A stretch of 55,952 nucleotides of DNA from an uncultured Blautia sp. (GCA_934424575.1 CAKRXU010000016.1:1-55952); one strand, 5' to 3'; shown: positions 38,852-47,535, counted from the first letter of the stretch. Numbers and translations: made by a program. Notes: generated by a model from the letters alone, not told the origin.

Positions 38852-41635
38852 TTATTCTTCGCCTGCCTCACCTAACCGGATTTTTTCCATCTGCGCCTGC
38901 AGTTCTTCTGACATGTTGTCAAAGAGATAGGTCTTGCTGCTCCGGCGCTGCTGATGCCACTCTGCACGCGCATTTTTTTCCGTATCTTCGATCTCTTTTT
39001 TGAGTCCCTGCGCGGAAATCCTGTGTGCACCCTGTCCCATGATGATGACCTGCTCCAGTCCATCAGAAGTGGCAACCGTCACCTGATACTGTCTGCCGAT
39101 CCGGTGGACCGTCTTCTCGATATACTGGTCTGCGGTCTCAGCTTCTTTGGTGTATACCACATAAATATTGTGATAGGTAAGAACTTCTTCCATATGCCCC
39201 TCCACCTTGTAAGCATCAAATACGAGGATCAGCGTGCATTTGCGGTAGCCCTGATAATTGCTCAAAATATCCATCAGCTTATCACAGGCTGCGTGGATGT
39301 TTTCTTTCGCCAGCTCATTCAGTTCTTCCCAGGAAAAAATAATATTGTATCCATCGACAAGAAGATATTCTTCCTTGCGCGGTTTTCCCTGTCGGTAACG
39401 GACAGTCGGCGCAGAGGAATGAACGGTCTTTTTCTGGAAAGCGGCGCGGTCACGTTTGATGGGGCCAAAGGTCCTCTCAAAGATTGCCTGCAGTTCTTCT
39501 TCCTCATCGTAACTTCCACTGTAAGAAAATTTGCCGTTTTTTCCACTTGTGTTTCTGGAAATGTTTGGATTATCCACCGCTGTACCCGGATTTTCCGCAT
39601 AATCCACATCGTCATACCAGGTCTCGCCATCCAGGCCTTCAAGTTCCACTCCGCTGTTCAGATGCATATAATCCTCCACCTGATCCCACGGCACGACAAA
39701 ACCTGCGCCATGTGCACAGAAAACGGAACCTGTCGGATTTTCCAGGTCGCTTTCCGGATCGTAGGCAGCTTTCTGGACGATCTCTTCCTGATTTTTGCAT
39801 GGTGCGTAGCCTTTGAGTGCACAGAAAAGTTTTCCCGTTCCATGTGTATATGCAACGACTTCTTTCTGATAATCGCGCATCTGGGAAACGGCTGCTGTTC
39901 CCTTGAGCACTGCGGTTGTTCCGTCTGTTTCCGGTGATTCGAAACTTCCCTGCATCTTCTGGACATCTGCCATCGCCCTTCCGATCATCTCGGCAGGCAC
40001 CTCAAGACGGAATTCATAGTATGGTTCCAGAAGGATATTTTTTGCTTTGCGAAGTCCCTGGCGGACAGCACGGTAAGTTGCCTGGCGGAAATCCCCGCCC
40101 TCTGTATGTTTCGCATGGGCACGCCCTGTCAGGAGGGTGATCTGCACATCCGTAAGCGGAGAACCTGTCAGCACACCGATGTGTTCCTTCTCCTCCAGAT
40201 GTGTGAGGATCAGACGCTGCCAGTTCCTTGCAAGCACATCTTCACTGCATGCGGTAAAAAACTGACATCCGCTTCCCGGTTCTCCCGGCTCGATCAGGAG
40301 GTGGACTTCCGCATAATGGCGAAGCGGCTCAAAATGCCCTACCCCTTCTACCGGTTCTGCAACTGTTTCTTTGTAGACGATACTTCCAGCTCCGAATTCT
40401 ACCGCCACATGAAAACGGTCCCAGATCAGTTTCTTGAGAATCTCGATCTGTACCTCTCCCATCAGCTGTGCATGGATCTCGCCAAGCTGGCTGTCCCACA
40501 GAATGTGAAGTTCCGGTTCTTCCTCCTCAAGCTGTCGTAATTTCTGCAGCATCTGGTGCGGGTCGCAGTCGTCCGGAAGCTGGATCTGATAATTCAGGAC
40601 CGGTTCCAGAACAGGAAGCTCGGATTCGCTTTCTATGCCAAGTCCCTCACCCGGATAAGTTCTGGTCAAACCTGTCACGGCACAGATCGTTCCTGCTTCT
40701 GCCTCTGTGATCGTTGTATATTTTGCGCCAGAGTAGAGACGGAGCTGGTCTGCTTTTTCTTCCCAGTCCTCCTGCTGCTGTCTTACACCCGGCAAAGCCT
40801 GTCCTTTCGCTCTGGATGATAGCATGGTTTTGGCTTTGAGAGAGCCGCCTGTGATCTTCATATAAGTCAGACGGTTTCCCTGTTCATCCCTTGCAATCTT
40901 GAAGACCTTTGCACCGAATTCTGTCGGTCGTTTAGGTTCTCTGGTATATTTCTGCACGCCATTCCAGAAATCCTCCACACCGTCCTCTTTGAGTGCGGAG
41001 CCAAAATAGCACGGGAAAATCTTTCTCCGTGTGATCAGTTCTGCAATCTCTTCTTCCTCGATGCTGCCTGTCTCAAGATATTTTTCGAGAAGAGTTTCGT
41101 CACAGACCGCGATGTTTTCCATCTGGTCCGGAGTTAGGGTGTTTTCTTCATCGTTTTCCTGGACTTTTCCAAAATCCATGCAGTTTTCATGCAGATGTGC
41201 CTTAAGATCAGCAAGAAGGGCATCATGATCCGTTCCGTTCTGATCCATCTTGTTGACGAACAGAAATGTCGGGATCTGATATCTTTCCAGGAGCCTCCAC
41301 AGCGTCATCGTATGGCTCTGCACGCCGTCCATGCCGTTGATCACAAGAATCGCATAGTCCAGCACCTGCAGTGTCCTCTCCATCTCAGCCGAAAAATCGA
41401 CATGCCCCGGAGTGTCCAAAAGTGTTACTTCCACATCCTCGGTCTTAAGGATCGCCTGCTTGGAAAAGATCGTGATTCCGCGCTCTTTTTCCAGTTCATA
41501 ATTATCCAGAAAGGTATCTCCATGATCCACGCGCCCGATCTGACGGATCACACCGCATAGATACAGGAGTCTTTCGGACAAAGTCGTCTTCCCGGCATCT
41601 ACATGCGCCAGGATTCCTATTACTAATTTTTTCAT
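38852..41635 (-). CDS. TetM-like ribosomal GTPase fused to a YacP/Rae1-type NYN domain
   Basis: A 927-residue translation GTPase. Residues 1-240 form the G domain (HVDAGKTT at 11-18, RGITI, DTPGHVDF at 74-81, NKMD at 128-131); domains II-V follow to about 660 in the order of TetM/TetO and EF-G. After a linker rich in Gly, Asn and Ser and the motif EELQAIFERTFGPIKR, residues 758-898 form an NYN ribonuclease-like domain with VDGYNIIF (760-767), VFDAY, ETADQYIE and ATSDGLEQ, as in YacP/Rae1. TetM itself is near 640 residues. The start at 41635 is fixed by the G-domain sequence; its ribosome site is weak. Activity is inferred. Confidence 0.88.
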   Translation of the reverse strand: MKKLVIGILAHVDAGKTTLSERLLYLCGVIRQIGRVDHGDTFLDNYELEKERGITIFSKQAILKTEDVEVTLLDTPGHVDFSAEMERTLQVLDYAILVINGMDGVQSHTMTLWRLLERYQIPTFLFVNKMDQNGTDHDALLADLKAHLHENCMDFGKVQENDEENTLTPDQMENIAVCDETLLEKYLETGSIEEEEIAELITRRKIFPCYFGSALKEDGVEDFWNGVQKYTREPKRPTEFGAKVFKIARDEQGNRLTYMKITGGSLKAKTMLSSRAKGQALPGVRQQQEDWEEKADQLRLYSGAKYTTITEAEAGTICAVTGLTRTYPGEGLGIESESELPVLEPVLNYQIQLPDDCDPHQMLQKLRQLEEEEPELHILWDSQLGEIHAQLMGEVQIEILKKLIWDRFHVAVEFGAGSIVYKETVAEPVEGVGHFEPLRHYAEVHLLIEPGEPGSGCQFFTACSEDVLARNWQRLILTHLEEKEHIGVLTGSPLTDVQITLLTGRAHAKHTEGGDFRQATYRAVRQGLRKAKNILLEPYYEFRLEVPAEMIGRAMADVQKMQGSFESPETDGTTAVLKGTAAVSQMRDYQKEVVAYTHGTGKLFCALKGYAPCKNQEEIVQKAAYDPESDLENPTGSVFCAHGAGFVVPWDQVEDYMHLNSGVELEGLDGETWYDDVDYAENPGTAVDNPNISRNTSGKNGKFSYSGSYDEEEELQAIFERTFGPIKRDRAAFQKKTVHSSAPTVRYRQGKPRKEEYLLVDGYNIIFSWEELNELAKENIHAACDKLMDILSNYQGYRKCTLILVFDAYKVEGHMEEVLTYHNIYVVYTKEAETADQYIEKTVHRIGRQYQVTVATSDGLEQVIIMGQGAHRISAQGLKKEIEDTEKNARAEWHQQRRSSKTYLFDNMSEELQAQMEKIRLGEAGEE

Positions 41636-41660
41636 GTTTTTTCTTCTTTCAGATTGTATT

Positions 41661-42218
41661 TCAGTTTTCTTCTGTGCTGTTTTCCAGATACATCGGAGCC
41701 AGTTTACGTACAATACTCTCACTGACAGAGACCAGTGTTGCGACATCTTTTTCCTGATTGTTCAGATATGCATGGAAACAGCCCTGGATGCAGAAAGAAA
41801 GCATGATGTCTCTCTGCGGGTCCTCCTTATAATCCGGATATTTCTCACAAATAAGACGTTTCAGTTCAGTCTCCAGACAGTCACCGAGGCGGGCTTTTTC
41901 TGTTCCGGAAAACAAGAGATTGATCAGGGTGTTGTTTGAGATCAGCGCCATGTAAAGGTTTCTTGTAAATACATCCGGATTCTTGAACGGCTCCTCCTGC
42001 TGGCTGGAAATATTTTTCAGCACAGAGACGATCGTTTCTGATTCCATTTTGTCTGACAGTGCATAAATATCTTCATAATGGCTGTAAAAGGTTGATTTGT
42101 TGATCGCAGCCAGACTGCACAGTTCCTTTATTGTGATCTTTCCAAGTGGTTTACGGGAGCGTAATTCCAAAAAAGCATTCTTGATCGCGCGCTCTGTTTT
42201 TTCGATTCTGATATCCAT
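41661..42218 (-). CDS. TetR family regulator
   Basis: A 185-residue regulator with an N-terminal TetR HTH (RIEKTERAIKNAFLELRSR; ITIKELCSLAAINKSTFYSHYEDIY) and a helical C-terminal domain similar to the TetR_C variants without a known ligand. It is first in the leftward six-gene run, 25 bp before the GTPase gene, and is likely to repress its own promoter, which carries a 20-bp inverted repeat in the spacer. Divergent glgB could also be affected. Confidence 0.9.
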   Translation of the reverse strand: MDIRIEKTERAIKNAFLELRSRKPLGKITIKELCSLAAINKSTFYSHYEDIYALSDKMESETIVSVLKNISSQQEEPFKNPDVFTRNLYMALISNNTLINLLFSGTEKARLGDCLETELKRLICEKYPDYKEDPQRDIMLSFCIQGCFHAYLNNQEKDVATLVSVSESIVRKLAPMYLENSTEEN

Positions 42219-42277
42219 ATGTTTTTCCTTTTCCGACGGTTTTTTTCAAAAGTTGCTTATCCGTCTTTCTTTTTTTA

Positions 42278-42291
42278 TTGTCGGTGGACAA
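42278..42291. promoter_or_regulatory. Inverted repeat TTGTC-GGTG-GACAA
   Basis: Perfect 5-bp arms in the leader of tetR, about 60 bp before its start codon. It may be a secondary regulator site; the arm TTGTC is repeated at 42333-42337. Confidence 0.4.
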
Positions 42292-42310
42292 CCCTTCCTT
42301 GTCTTCTTAT

Positions 42311-42339
42311 AGTATAGTTAAAAAAACAACTATTGTCCA
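42311..42339 (-). promoter_or_regulatory. Promoter for the tetR-led operon
   Basis: Minus strand TGGACA (42334-42339) and TATACT (42311-42316), 17-bp spacer, about 90 bp before the tetR start. Confidence 0.7.
42314..42333. promoter_or_regulatory. Candidate TetR operator
   Basis: ATAGTT (42314-42319) and AACTAT (42328-42333) are perfect inverted arms around an A-tract centre of 8 bp. The repeat fills the gap between the -10 and -35 boxes of the tetR promoter, the usual place for an autorepressing TetR site. Confidence 0.58.
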
Positions 42340-42381
42340 TTACTATCGAATCATAATTATTATATGCAAAGGAGAATCTGC

Positions 42382-44166
42382 ATGGATTTTTACGGATTTT
42401 ACACAGGAAAAATTTTTGACGCTTATCAGTACCTCGGTGCGCATACAGAAAAAACTGGAGTTACATTCCGCACTTTCGCACCATCTGCTTCCCGCATCGC
42501 CGTGATCGGAGAATTCAACGACTGGCAGGAATCAGAGATGAACAAAGTTTATGACGGCAACTTCTGGGAATGTTATATCCCGGAGGCAAAGCCGGGACAG
42601 ATGTACAAATACCGCATCTATGACCGCAACGGCAATCCGGTCGATCACTGCGACCCGTATGGATTCGGAATGGAGCTTCGTCCGAACAGTGCTTCCATCG
42701 TCCGTGACATGTCCAAATATAAATTCAAAGATTCTAAGTGGATGCAGAACCGCAGCGACTGCCGCAAGAAGCCGCTCAACATCTATGAAATCCATTTCGG
42801 TTCTTTCCGCAAGCCATCCGACAAGGCTGACGACTGGTATACTTATGAGGAAATGATCGATATCCTGATCCCATATCTTACTAAGAACGGATACAACTAT
42901 CTTGAGATCATGCCGCTGAACGAATATCCATGTGACGAATCCTGGGGATATCAGGCAACAGGATTTTTCAGTCCGACTTCCAGATACGGAACTGCTGACC
43001 AGTTAAAGGCTTTCGTGGATGCCTGCCACAAACACGGCATCGGTGTGCTGATGGACTTCGTTCCGGTCCATTTTGCTGTGGACGCTTACGGTCTGGCAAA
43101 TTATGACGGAACTGCGCTTTATGAGTATCCGAACTCTGCTGTCGGTGTCAGCGAATGGGGAAGCTGTAACTTCATGCATTCCCGCGGCGAGACAAGAAGT
43201 TTCCTGCAGTCCTGTGCCAATTACTGGATGAGTGAATTCCATATGGACGGTATCCGCATGGATGCGATCAGCCGTGCGATCTACTGGCAGGGCGACCCGG
43301 CTCGTGGAGTAAACCTCAATGCGGTAGAGTTCCTTCAGTACATGAACCAGGGGCTCAAGAATCTCCATCCATCTGCGATCCTCGCAGCCGAAGATTCCAC
43401 TTCCTTCCCGAAAGTTACCGATCCGGTTTCCCAGGGTGGTCTTGGATTTGACTATAAATGGGACATGGGATGGATGAACGATACCCTGGACTATTTCCGT
43501 ACCGGTCCGGAATATCGTACAGACAATTATCACAAACTGACTTTTTCCATGATGTATTACTACGATGCACGTTTCCTGCTTCCGCTGTCACACGATGAAG
43601 TTGTCCACGGCAAGGCAACGATCATGCAGAAAATGAGCGGCGACTATGACAACAAATTCCCGCAGGCACGCGCACTGTACATGTATATGTATGCACATCC
43701 TGGCAAGAAACTGAACTTCATGGGAAATGAGATCGGCCAGCTCCGTGAATGGGATGAAAAGCGTGAACAGGACTGGATGCTCCTTGACTATCCGATCCAT
43801 GAAGGATTTGCTCGTTTCATGAAAGACCTGAACCAGCTTTACCTTGAGCACTCTGCTCTCTGGGAGAAGGATTACGAGGCAGACGGCTTCCAGTGGATCG
43901 ACTGCCACCAGGAGGCAAACTGCATCTACGTCTTTGAGCGAAACAGCAAGAAAGAAAAGATCATCTCTCTGTTCAACTTCTCCGACCACGAGCAGATGTA
44001 CGAACTGAAACTCCCGGGAGTCACTGGACTTAAAGAACTGCTGAACAGCAATCTTGAGATCTACGGCGGCACCCAGAAAAATATGAGCACCAAAACACTC
44101 AAAAACGACAGGATCATCCTGACCCTGCCACCGTTCTCAGCTGTATATTATACACCTGAGGCATAA
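42382..44166 (+). CDS. glgB: 1,4-alpha-glucan branching enzyme (GH13)
   Basis: Makes alpha-1,6 branches in glycogen. The 594-residue protein has an N-terminal CBM48-like domain (about 25-100, with AVIGEFNDWQ) and a GH13 barrel: nucleophile Asp294 in DGIRMDAIS, acid/base Glu337 in AAEDST, and Asp405 in LSHDEVVHGK, the last being typical of branching enzymes. It is somewhat shorter than the 630-730 residues of many GlgB proteins. The start has AAAGGAG 7 bp before it; six more upstream codons are open. No glgC or glgA gene is in the window. It is transcribed divergently from tetR. Confidence 0.93.
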   Translation: MDFYGFYTGKIFDAYQYLGAHTEKTGVTFRTFAPSASRIAVIGEFNDWQESEMNKVYDGNFWECYIPEAKPGQMYKYRIYDRNGNPVDHCDPYGFGMELRPNSASIVRDMSKYKFKDSKWMQNRSDCRKKPLNIYEIHFGSFRKPSDKADDWYTYEEMIDILIPYLTKNGYNYLEIMPLNEYPCDESWGYQATGFFSPTSRYGTADQLKAFVDACHKHGIGVLMDFVPVHFAVDAYGLANYDGTALYEYPNSAVGVSEWGSCNFMHSRGETRSFLQSCANYWMSEFHMDGIRMDAISRAIYWQGDPARGVNLNAVEFLQYMNQGLKNLHPSAILAAEDSTSFPKVTDPVSQGGLGFDYKWDMGWMNDTLDYFRTGPEYRTDNYHKLTFSMMYYYDARFLLPLSHDEVVHGKATIMQKMSGDYDNKFPQARALYMYMYAHPGKKLNFMGNEIGQLREWDEKREQDWMLLDYPIHEGFARFMKDLNQLYLEHSALWEKDYEADGFQWIDCHQEANCIYVFERNSKKEKIISLFNFSDHEQMYELKLPGVTGLKELLNSNLEIYGGTQKNMSTKTLKNDRIILTLPPFSAVYYTPEA

Positions 44167-44211
44167 AATCAGCAGACGTGCCACTGGCACCTCCTCGATA
44201 TGCAATGCAAT

Positions 44212-44258
44212 TTTAAGGGCTGCAGTTACCACCAGCGTAACTGCAGCCCTTATCTTAA
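44212..44258. terminator. Terminator after glgB
   Basis: A 16-bp perfect stem, TAAGGGCTGCAGTTAC (44214-44229) with GTAACTGCAGCCCTTA (44237-44252), followed by TCTTAATATA. It separates convergent glgB and the YheO-like gene. Confidence 0.85.
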
Positions 44259-44273
44259 TATATGCTATAAAAA

Positions 44274-44918
44274 TTATCCTTTTTTTCCTCTTGCTTCGTC
44301 AAGGTAGCTGTAGATGGTCACTCGAGAGACTCCCATCAGTTCTGCTACTTTGTCCATTGCACCCTTAACAAGGAAGATGCCTTTCTCATCCATAAGGCGC
44401 ACCAGCCCAACGCATTTTGAGCGGCTTAACTCTCTGGTATCTGTGGAACCGATCACCGACATAATGAGTTTGTCAATGACTGCCATGACATCCTGCGGGA
44501 CGTCATGCTCTCCTGTTCCCGGATTTCTTCCTGCCTCCAGGTCTGTTTTCAGATAGTTCATCAACATAGTATTTACATTCTGAAGCATGGTGATATCCAT
44601 GTTGATACAAAACATTCCGATCACATCACCGTCCTGATCTCGGAGCAGTGCTGAGGATGACTTGACTGCCTTTTCATCTGTTGTCCTGAAAAAATAATTT
44701 GAAAGATGGTCATCTTTAAAGTCTTTGTTCTCAAGCACCTGCTCCACAAAGTAATCCGACTTCTCTCCTGTTTTCTGGCTGGTAACTGTTCCATTTGCAA
44801 CATAAGCCACATAACTTCCAGATTTTGTCAGTTCATAAAGGATCACCTCGCAGGTATCTCCATTCATCTCCTGAACAGTATCTGCTATCACAAAATATTT
44901 CTCTAACTCTTTATTCAT
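44274..44918 (-). CDS. YheO-like PAS/HTH transcriptional regulator
   Basis: A 214-residue protein with an N-terminal YheO-like PAS domain (about 5-115, including LLRDQDGDVIGMFCINMD) and a C-terminal HTH (about 160-210, KGAMDKVAELMGVSRVTIYSYLDE with HTH between sensors). Relatives include DauR, a regulator of D-arginine use; the ligand here cannot be told. It is a single gene with its own promoter. A strong AAAGGAGG lies 33 bp upstream of the ATG with no usual start near it, while GGGAG lies 6 bp before the chosen start. Confidence 0.83.
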   Translation of the reverse strand: MNKELEKYFVIADTVQEMNGDTCEVILYELTKSGSYVAYVANGTVTSQKTGEKSDYFVEQVLENKDFKDDHLSNYFFRTTDEKAVKSSSALLRDQDGDVIGMFCINMDITMLQNVNTMLMNYLKTDLEAGRNPGTGEHDVPQDVMAVIDKLIMSVIGSTDTRELSRSKCVGLVRLMDEKGIFLVKGAMDKVAELMGVSRVTIYSYLDEARGKKG

Positions 44919-44963
44919 TCTACACTCCCGGTAATTTGTAACGTAAATTCCTCCTTTGAACTT

Positions 44964-44992
44964 ATTGTACTATAACACATGTTTTTCAGCAA
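44964..44992 (-). promoter_or_regulatory. Promoter for the YheO-like gene
   Basis: Minus strand TTGCTG (44987-44992) and TACAAT (44964-44969), 17-bp spacer. Its -35 abuts the T-tract of the EamA terminator. Confidence 0.68.
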
Positions 44993-45025
44993 CAAAAAGA
45001 ACTGCCCTTTTCCAGACAGTTCTTT
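44991..45025 (-). terminator. Terminator of the EamA gene
   Basis: On the minus strand AAAGAACTG and CAGTTCTTT form a 9-bp stem followed by TTGTT, 12 bp past the EamA stop codon. Confidence 0.82.
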
Positions 45026-45037
45026 AACAGTTAATAT

Positions 45038-45937
45038 TTATTCTTTTGTTGACACGGAAAGAAATACCGTGCCTACAACAAATCCAAAACCAATCAGTTC
45101 GATCACGGTAAATCTCGTTCCCAGCAGCAAGGCTGAGAGAAGTGTTGCGGATGCTGGTTCCAGGCAGCCGAGTAATGTTGATTTTACGGGGCCGATATAT
45201 TTTACGCTCTCGAGAAATACGGAAAATCCAACTGCTGTGCCGATAATAACGATGACTGCGATGATGATCCACGCTGGAAGGTCAAGGTTTGTCGGGAAGA
45301 TCCACGCCTTTGTGATCAGAAAAAGTACGCTTCCTCCAATCAGCATTCCCCATCCTGTGATCGTAAGATTTCCCCATGTTGCAATGATCGGCCGTGACAG
45401 CAGTGTATAAATAATCACACCCACTGCTGCCAGAAGTCCAAATGTCAGGCCTGCCGCTGAAATATCCATGCTTGTCAGACTTCCCTTGGTTGCGATCAGA
45501 TATGTACCAGAAAATGCCAGCACAATCGCCACTATCTGTATTCTGCTCATCATTTTCTTATTCCAGACTGCCATCACGATTGCCATCAAAACAACGTTCA
45601 GACTCTGAAGGACCGTAGCTGTGGCAGAATTAGAATGTTTGATCGCAGCCAGGAATGTATACTGACACAAAAGAAGCCCGGCAAGTGCAAACGCGATCAG
45701 CCAGAACGTATCTTTCCCTTTTGTCCATATCTTAAAAATCCGTGCATGTTCTTTTTGGAAAGCAAGTATAAGAAGAAGGATTCCCGAAAGCAGCATTCGG
45801 ATCGCGGTAAGCCAGTCAGCACTGAGATCATATTGCGTAAACAGATACTAGCTGCATACACCGGATATTCCCCAACTGACCCCTCCAAGGATTGCGAGCA
45901 TATATCCTTTGATATTATTCTTCTTATCTTCTTCCAT
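45038..45937 (-). pseudogene. EamA/DMT transporter interrupted by an in-frame TAG
   Basis: Read from ATG at 45937 the frame gives MEEDKKNNIKGYMLAILGG, a typical DMT N-terminus, then an amber codon at 45850-45848 (codon 30), then continues in the same frame for about 270 codons through ten-segment EamA transporter sequence to 45038. The restored protein would be 299 residues, normal length. A CAG glutamine codon at this place in homologues would explain it by one substitution. An internal ATG at 45796 could start a form without the first membrane segment. The start overlaps the end of malQ by 14 bp, so it was probably coupled to malQ. It may be a true nonsense mutation, a sequencing error, or read-through. 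Confidence 0.82.
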
Positions 45938-47423
45938 AGCGTGTTGCCAGTTCCAGCATTTCTTTCTGAAGTTCTTTTGAGAACTGATTTTCTTTTAATC
46001 TCCACTTCCAGTTCTTGCCAAGTGTGGATGGCTGGTTCATTCGTGCGGAGTTGTCAAGGCCAAGGTAATCCTGCATTGGAATGATGCACAGATTGGCAAC
46101 GCTCTGCATTACGAGGCAGAGCAGATCGTCACACAGTTCTTTGCCGGAGTCTTTGAAGTTGTTCAGATACTCACGGACCTGTCTTCTCTCGCCCGGTGTG
46201 ATGTCGTCCAGCCAGGAAAGAAGTGTTTCGTTGTCATGGGTTCCTGTGTAAACAACACAGTTTCTCGGATAGTTATGCGGCAGGTAGTCGCTGGCATTTC
46301 CGGTATCGCGCTCGTCAAAAGCGAATTCGATAACTTTCATGTTCGGATAGCCGCTCTCTTCTACAAGCTGTTTGACGCTGTCTGTCATGTAGCCAAGGTC
46401 CTCTGCGATGATCTCTCTGTCGCCCAGACTTGCTGAGATCGCGCGGAACAGATCGATTCCAGGGCCTTTTTCCCACCAGCCGTTTTCTGCTGTCTTATCT
46501 CCGTATGGAATTGCATAATATTCATCAAATCCGCGGAAATGGTCGATCCTTACAACGTCATACAGACGGAAGCAGTTGGAAATTCGTTTGATCCACCACT
46601 CATATCCGGAGTTGCGGTGTACTTCCCAGTTGTACAGAGGATTTCCCCAGAGCTGTCCTGTAGCGGAAAATCCGTCTGGCGGGCATCCTGCTACCTGCGT
46701 CGGGCAGTTCTTCTCATCCAGTTTAAAGAGCCACGGATTTGCCCAGGTATCTGCGCTGTCCATTGCAACGTAGATCGGGATGTCACCGATGATCTGGATT
46801 CCCTTTTCGTTTGCATAGGATTTGAGTGCCATCCACTGCTGGCGGAATTTGAACTGCATGTATTCCTGGAATTCAATCTCGAAATACATTTCTTCTCTGT
46901 AGTAATCCAGGGCATTCTGCCAGCGAAGGCGGATATCCTCTGCCCACTCGCTCCACGGAATGCCGCCGAAGCGTTTCTTCACTGCCATAAAGAGCGCATA
47001 ATCCTTGAGCCACCACGCTTCTTCTTCCTGAAATCTGCGAAACTCCGGATCCATATAGATGTTACTTCTCTCATATGCCTTGCGGAGAAGCTGCATGCGT
47101 CCTTCGTATAATTTTGCATAATCTACGCTTGTCGCATCTGTTCCAAAGTCTACTTTGTCACACTCTTTCTTTGTCAGGACGCCTTCTTCGATCAGTGCCT
47201 CAAGACTGATGAAGTATGGGTTTCCTGCAAATGTAGAGAAGGACTGGTACGGTGAATCACCATAGCTGGTCGGTCCCAGCGGCAGGATCTGCCAGTAACT
47301 CTGTCCTGCTTCCTTGAGTGCATCTACAAATTCATACGCTTTTTTGTCAAAACATCCAATACCGTACTTTGAAGGCAGACTGCTTACCGGAAGCAGTACG
47401 CCACATTTTCTTTTCTGTGCCAT
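45924..47423 (-). CDS. malQ: 4-alpha-glucanotransferase (GH77)
   Basis: Amylomaltase that rearranges maltodextrins and frees glucose, in the cytosol. The 499-residue protein has the GH77 pattern: LLPVSSLPSKYGIG at the start, LPLGPTSYGDSPYQ, VRIDHFRGFDEYYAIP with the catalytic Asp, AEDLGYMT with the acid/base Glu, and YTGTHDNET with the third Asp. Together with glgB and glcK it handles alpha-glucans and glycogen. It has its own promoter, a palindrome near the transcription start and a terminator-like leader hairpin. Confidence 0.96.
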   Translation of the reverse strand: MAQKRKCGVLLPVSSLPSKYGIGCFDKKAYEFVDALKEAGQSYWQILPLGPTSYGDSPYQSFSTFAGNPYFISLEALIEEGVLTKKECDKVDFGTDATSVDYAKLYEGRMQLLRKAYERSNIYMDPEFRRFQEEEAWWLKDYALFMAVKKRFGGIPWSEWAEDIRLRWQNALDYYREEMYFEIEFQEYMQFKFRQQWMALKSYANEKGIQIIGDIPIYVAMDSADTWANPWLFKLDEKNCPTQVAGCPPDGFSATGQLWGNPLYNWEVHRNSGYEWWIKRISNCFRLYDVVRIDHFRGFDEYYAIPYGDKTAENGWWEKGPGIDLFRAISASLGDREIIAEDLGYMTDSVKQLVEESGYPNMKVIEFAFDERDTGNASDYLPHNYPRNCVVYTGTHDNETLLSWLDDITPGERRQVREYLNNFKDSGKELCDDLLCLVMQSVANLCIIPMQDYLGLDNSARMNQPSTLGKNWKWRLKENQFSKELQKEMLELATRYGRR

Positions 47424-47454
47424 TTCTTTCCTCCCTGATATTCCTTTTTAACGC

Positions 47455-47483
47455 GGAAAAACCAGGCGCATTTTAACGCCCGG
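47455..47483 (-). terminator. Terminator-like hairpin in the malQ leader
   Basis: On the minus strand CCGGGCG pairs with CGCCTGG (one G-U pair) over an 8-base loop, followed by TTTTT. It lies after the malQ promoter and before its start codon. It may attenuate malQ or end transcripts from the GH43 gene upstream. Confidence 0.55.
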
Positions 47484-47489
47484 CAATCC

Positions 47490-47503
47490 TATTATTGATA
47501 ATA
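47490..47503. promoter_or_regulatory. Palindrome at the malQ transcription start
   Basis: TATTAT-TG-ATAATA, perfect 6-bp arms, centred within a few bases of the predicted start. A likely operator; the regulator is unknown. Confidence 0.5.
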
Positions 47504-47506
47504 CCT

Positions 47507-47535
47507 ATTTTGTCACATGTAAGCAGAACCGTCAA
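47507..47535 (-). promoter_or_regulatory. Promoter for malQ
   Basis: Minus strand TTGACG (47530-47535) and CAAAAT (47507-47512), 17-bp spacer. Confidence 0.65.

Noticed and set aside
38852..41635. Acquired tetracycline resistance gene
   Set aside because: The protein is about 290 residues longer than TetM, diverges in domain IV, has an NYN domain, and lies in a chromosomal-looking operon with no mobile-element signs.
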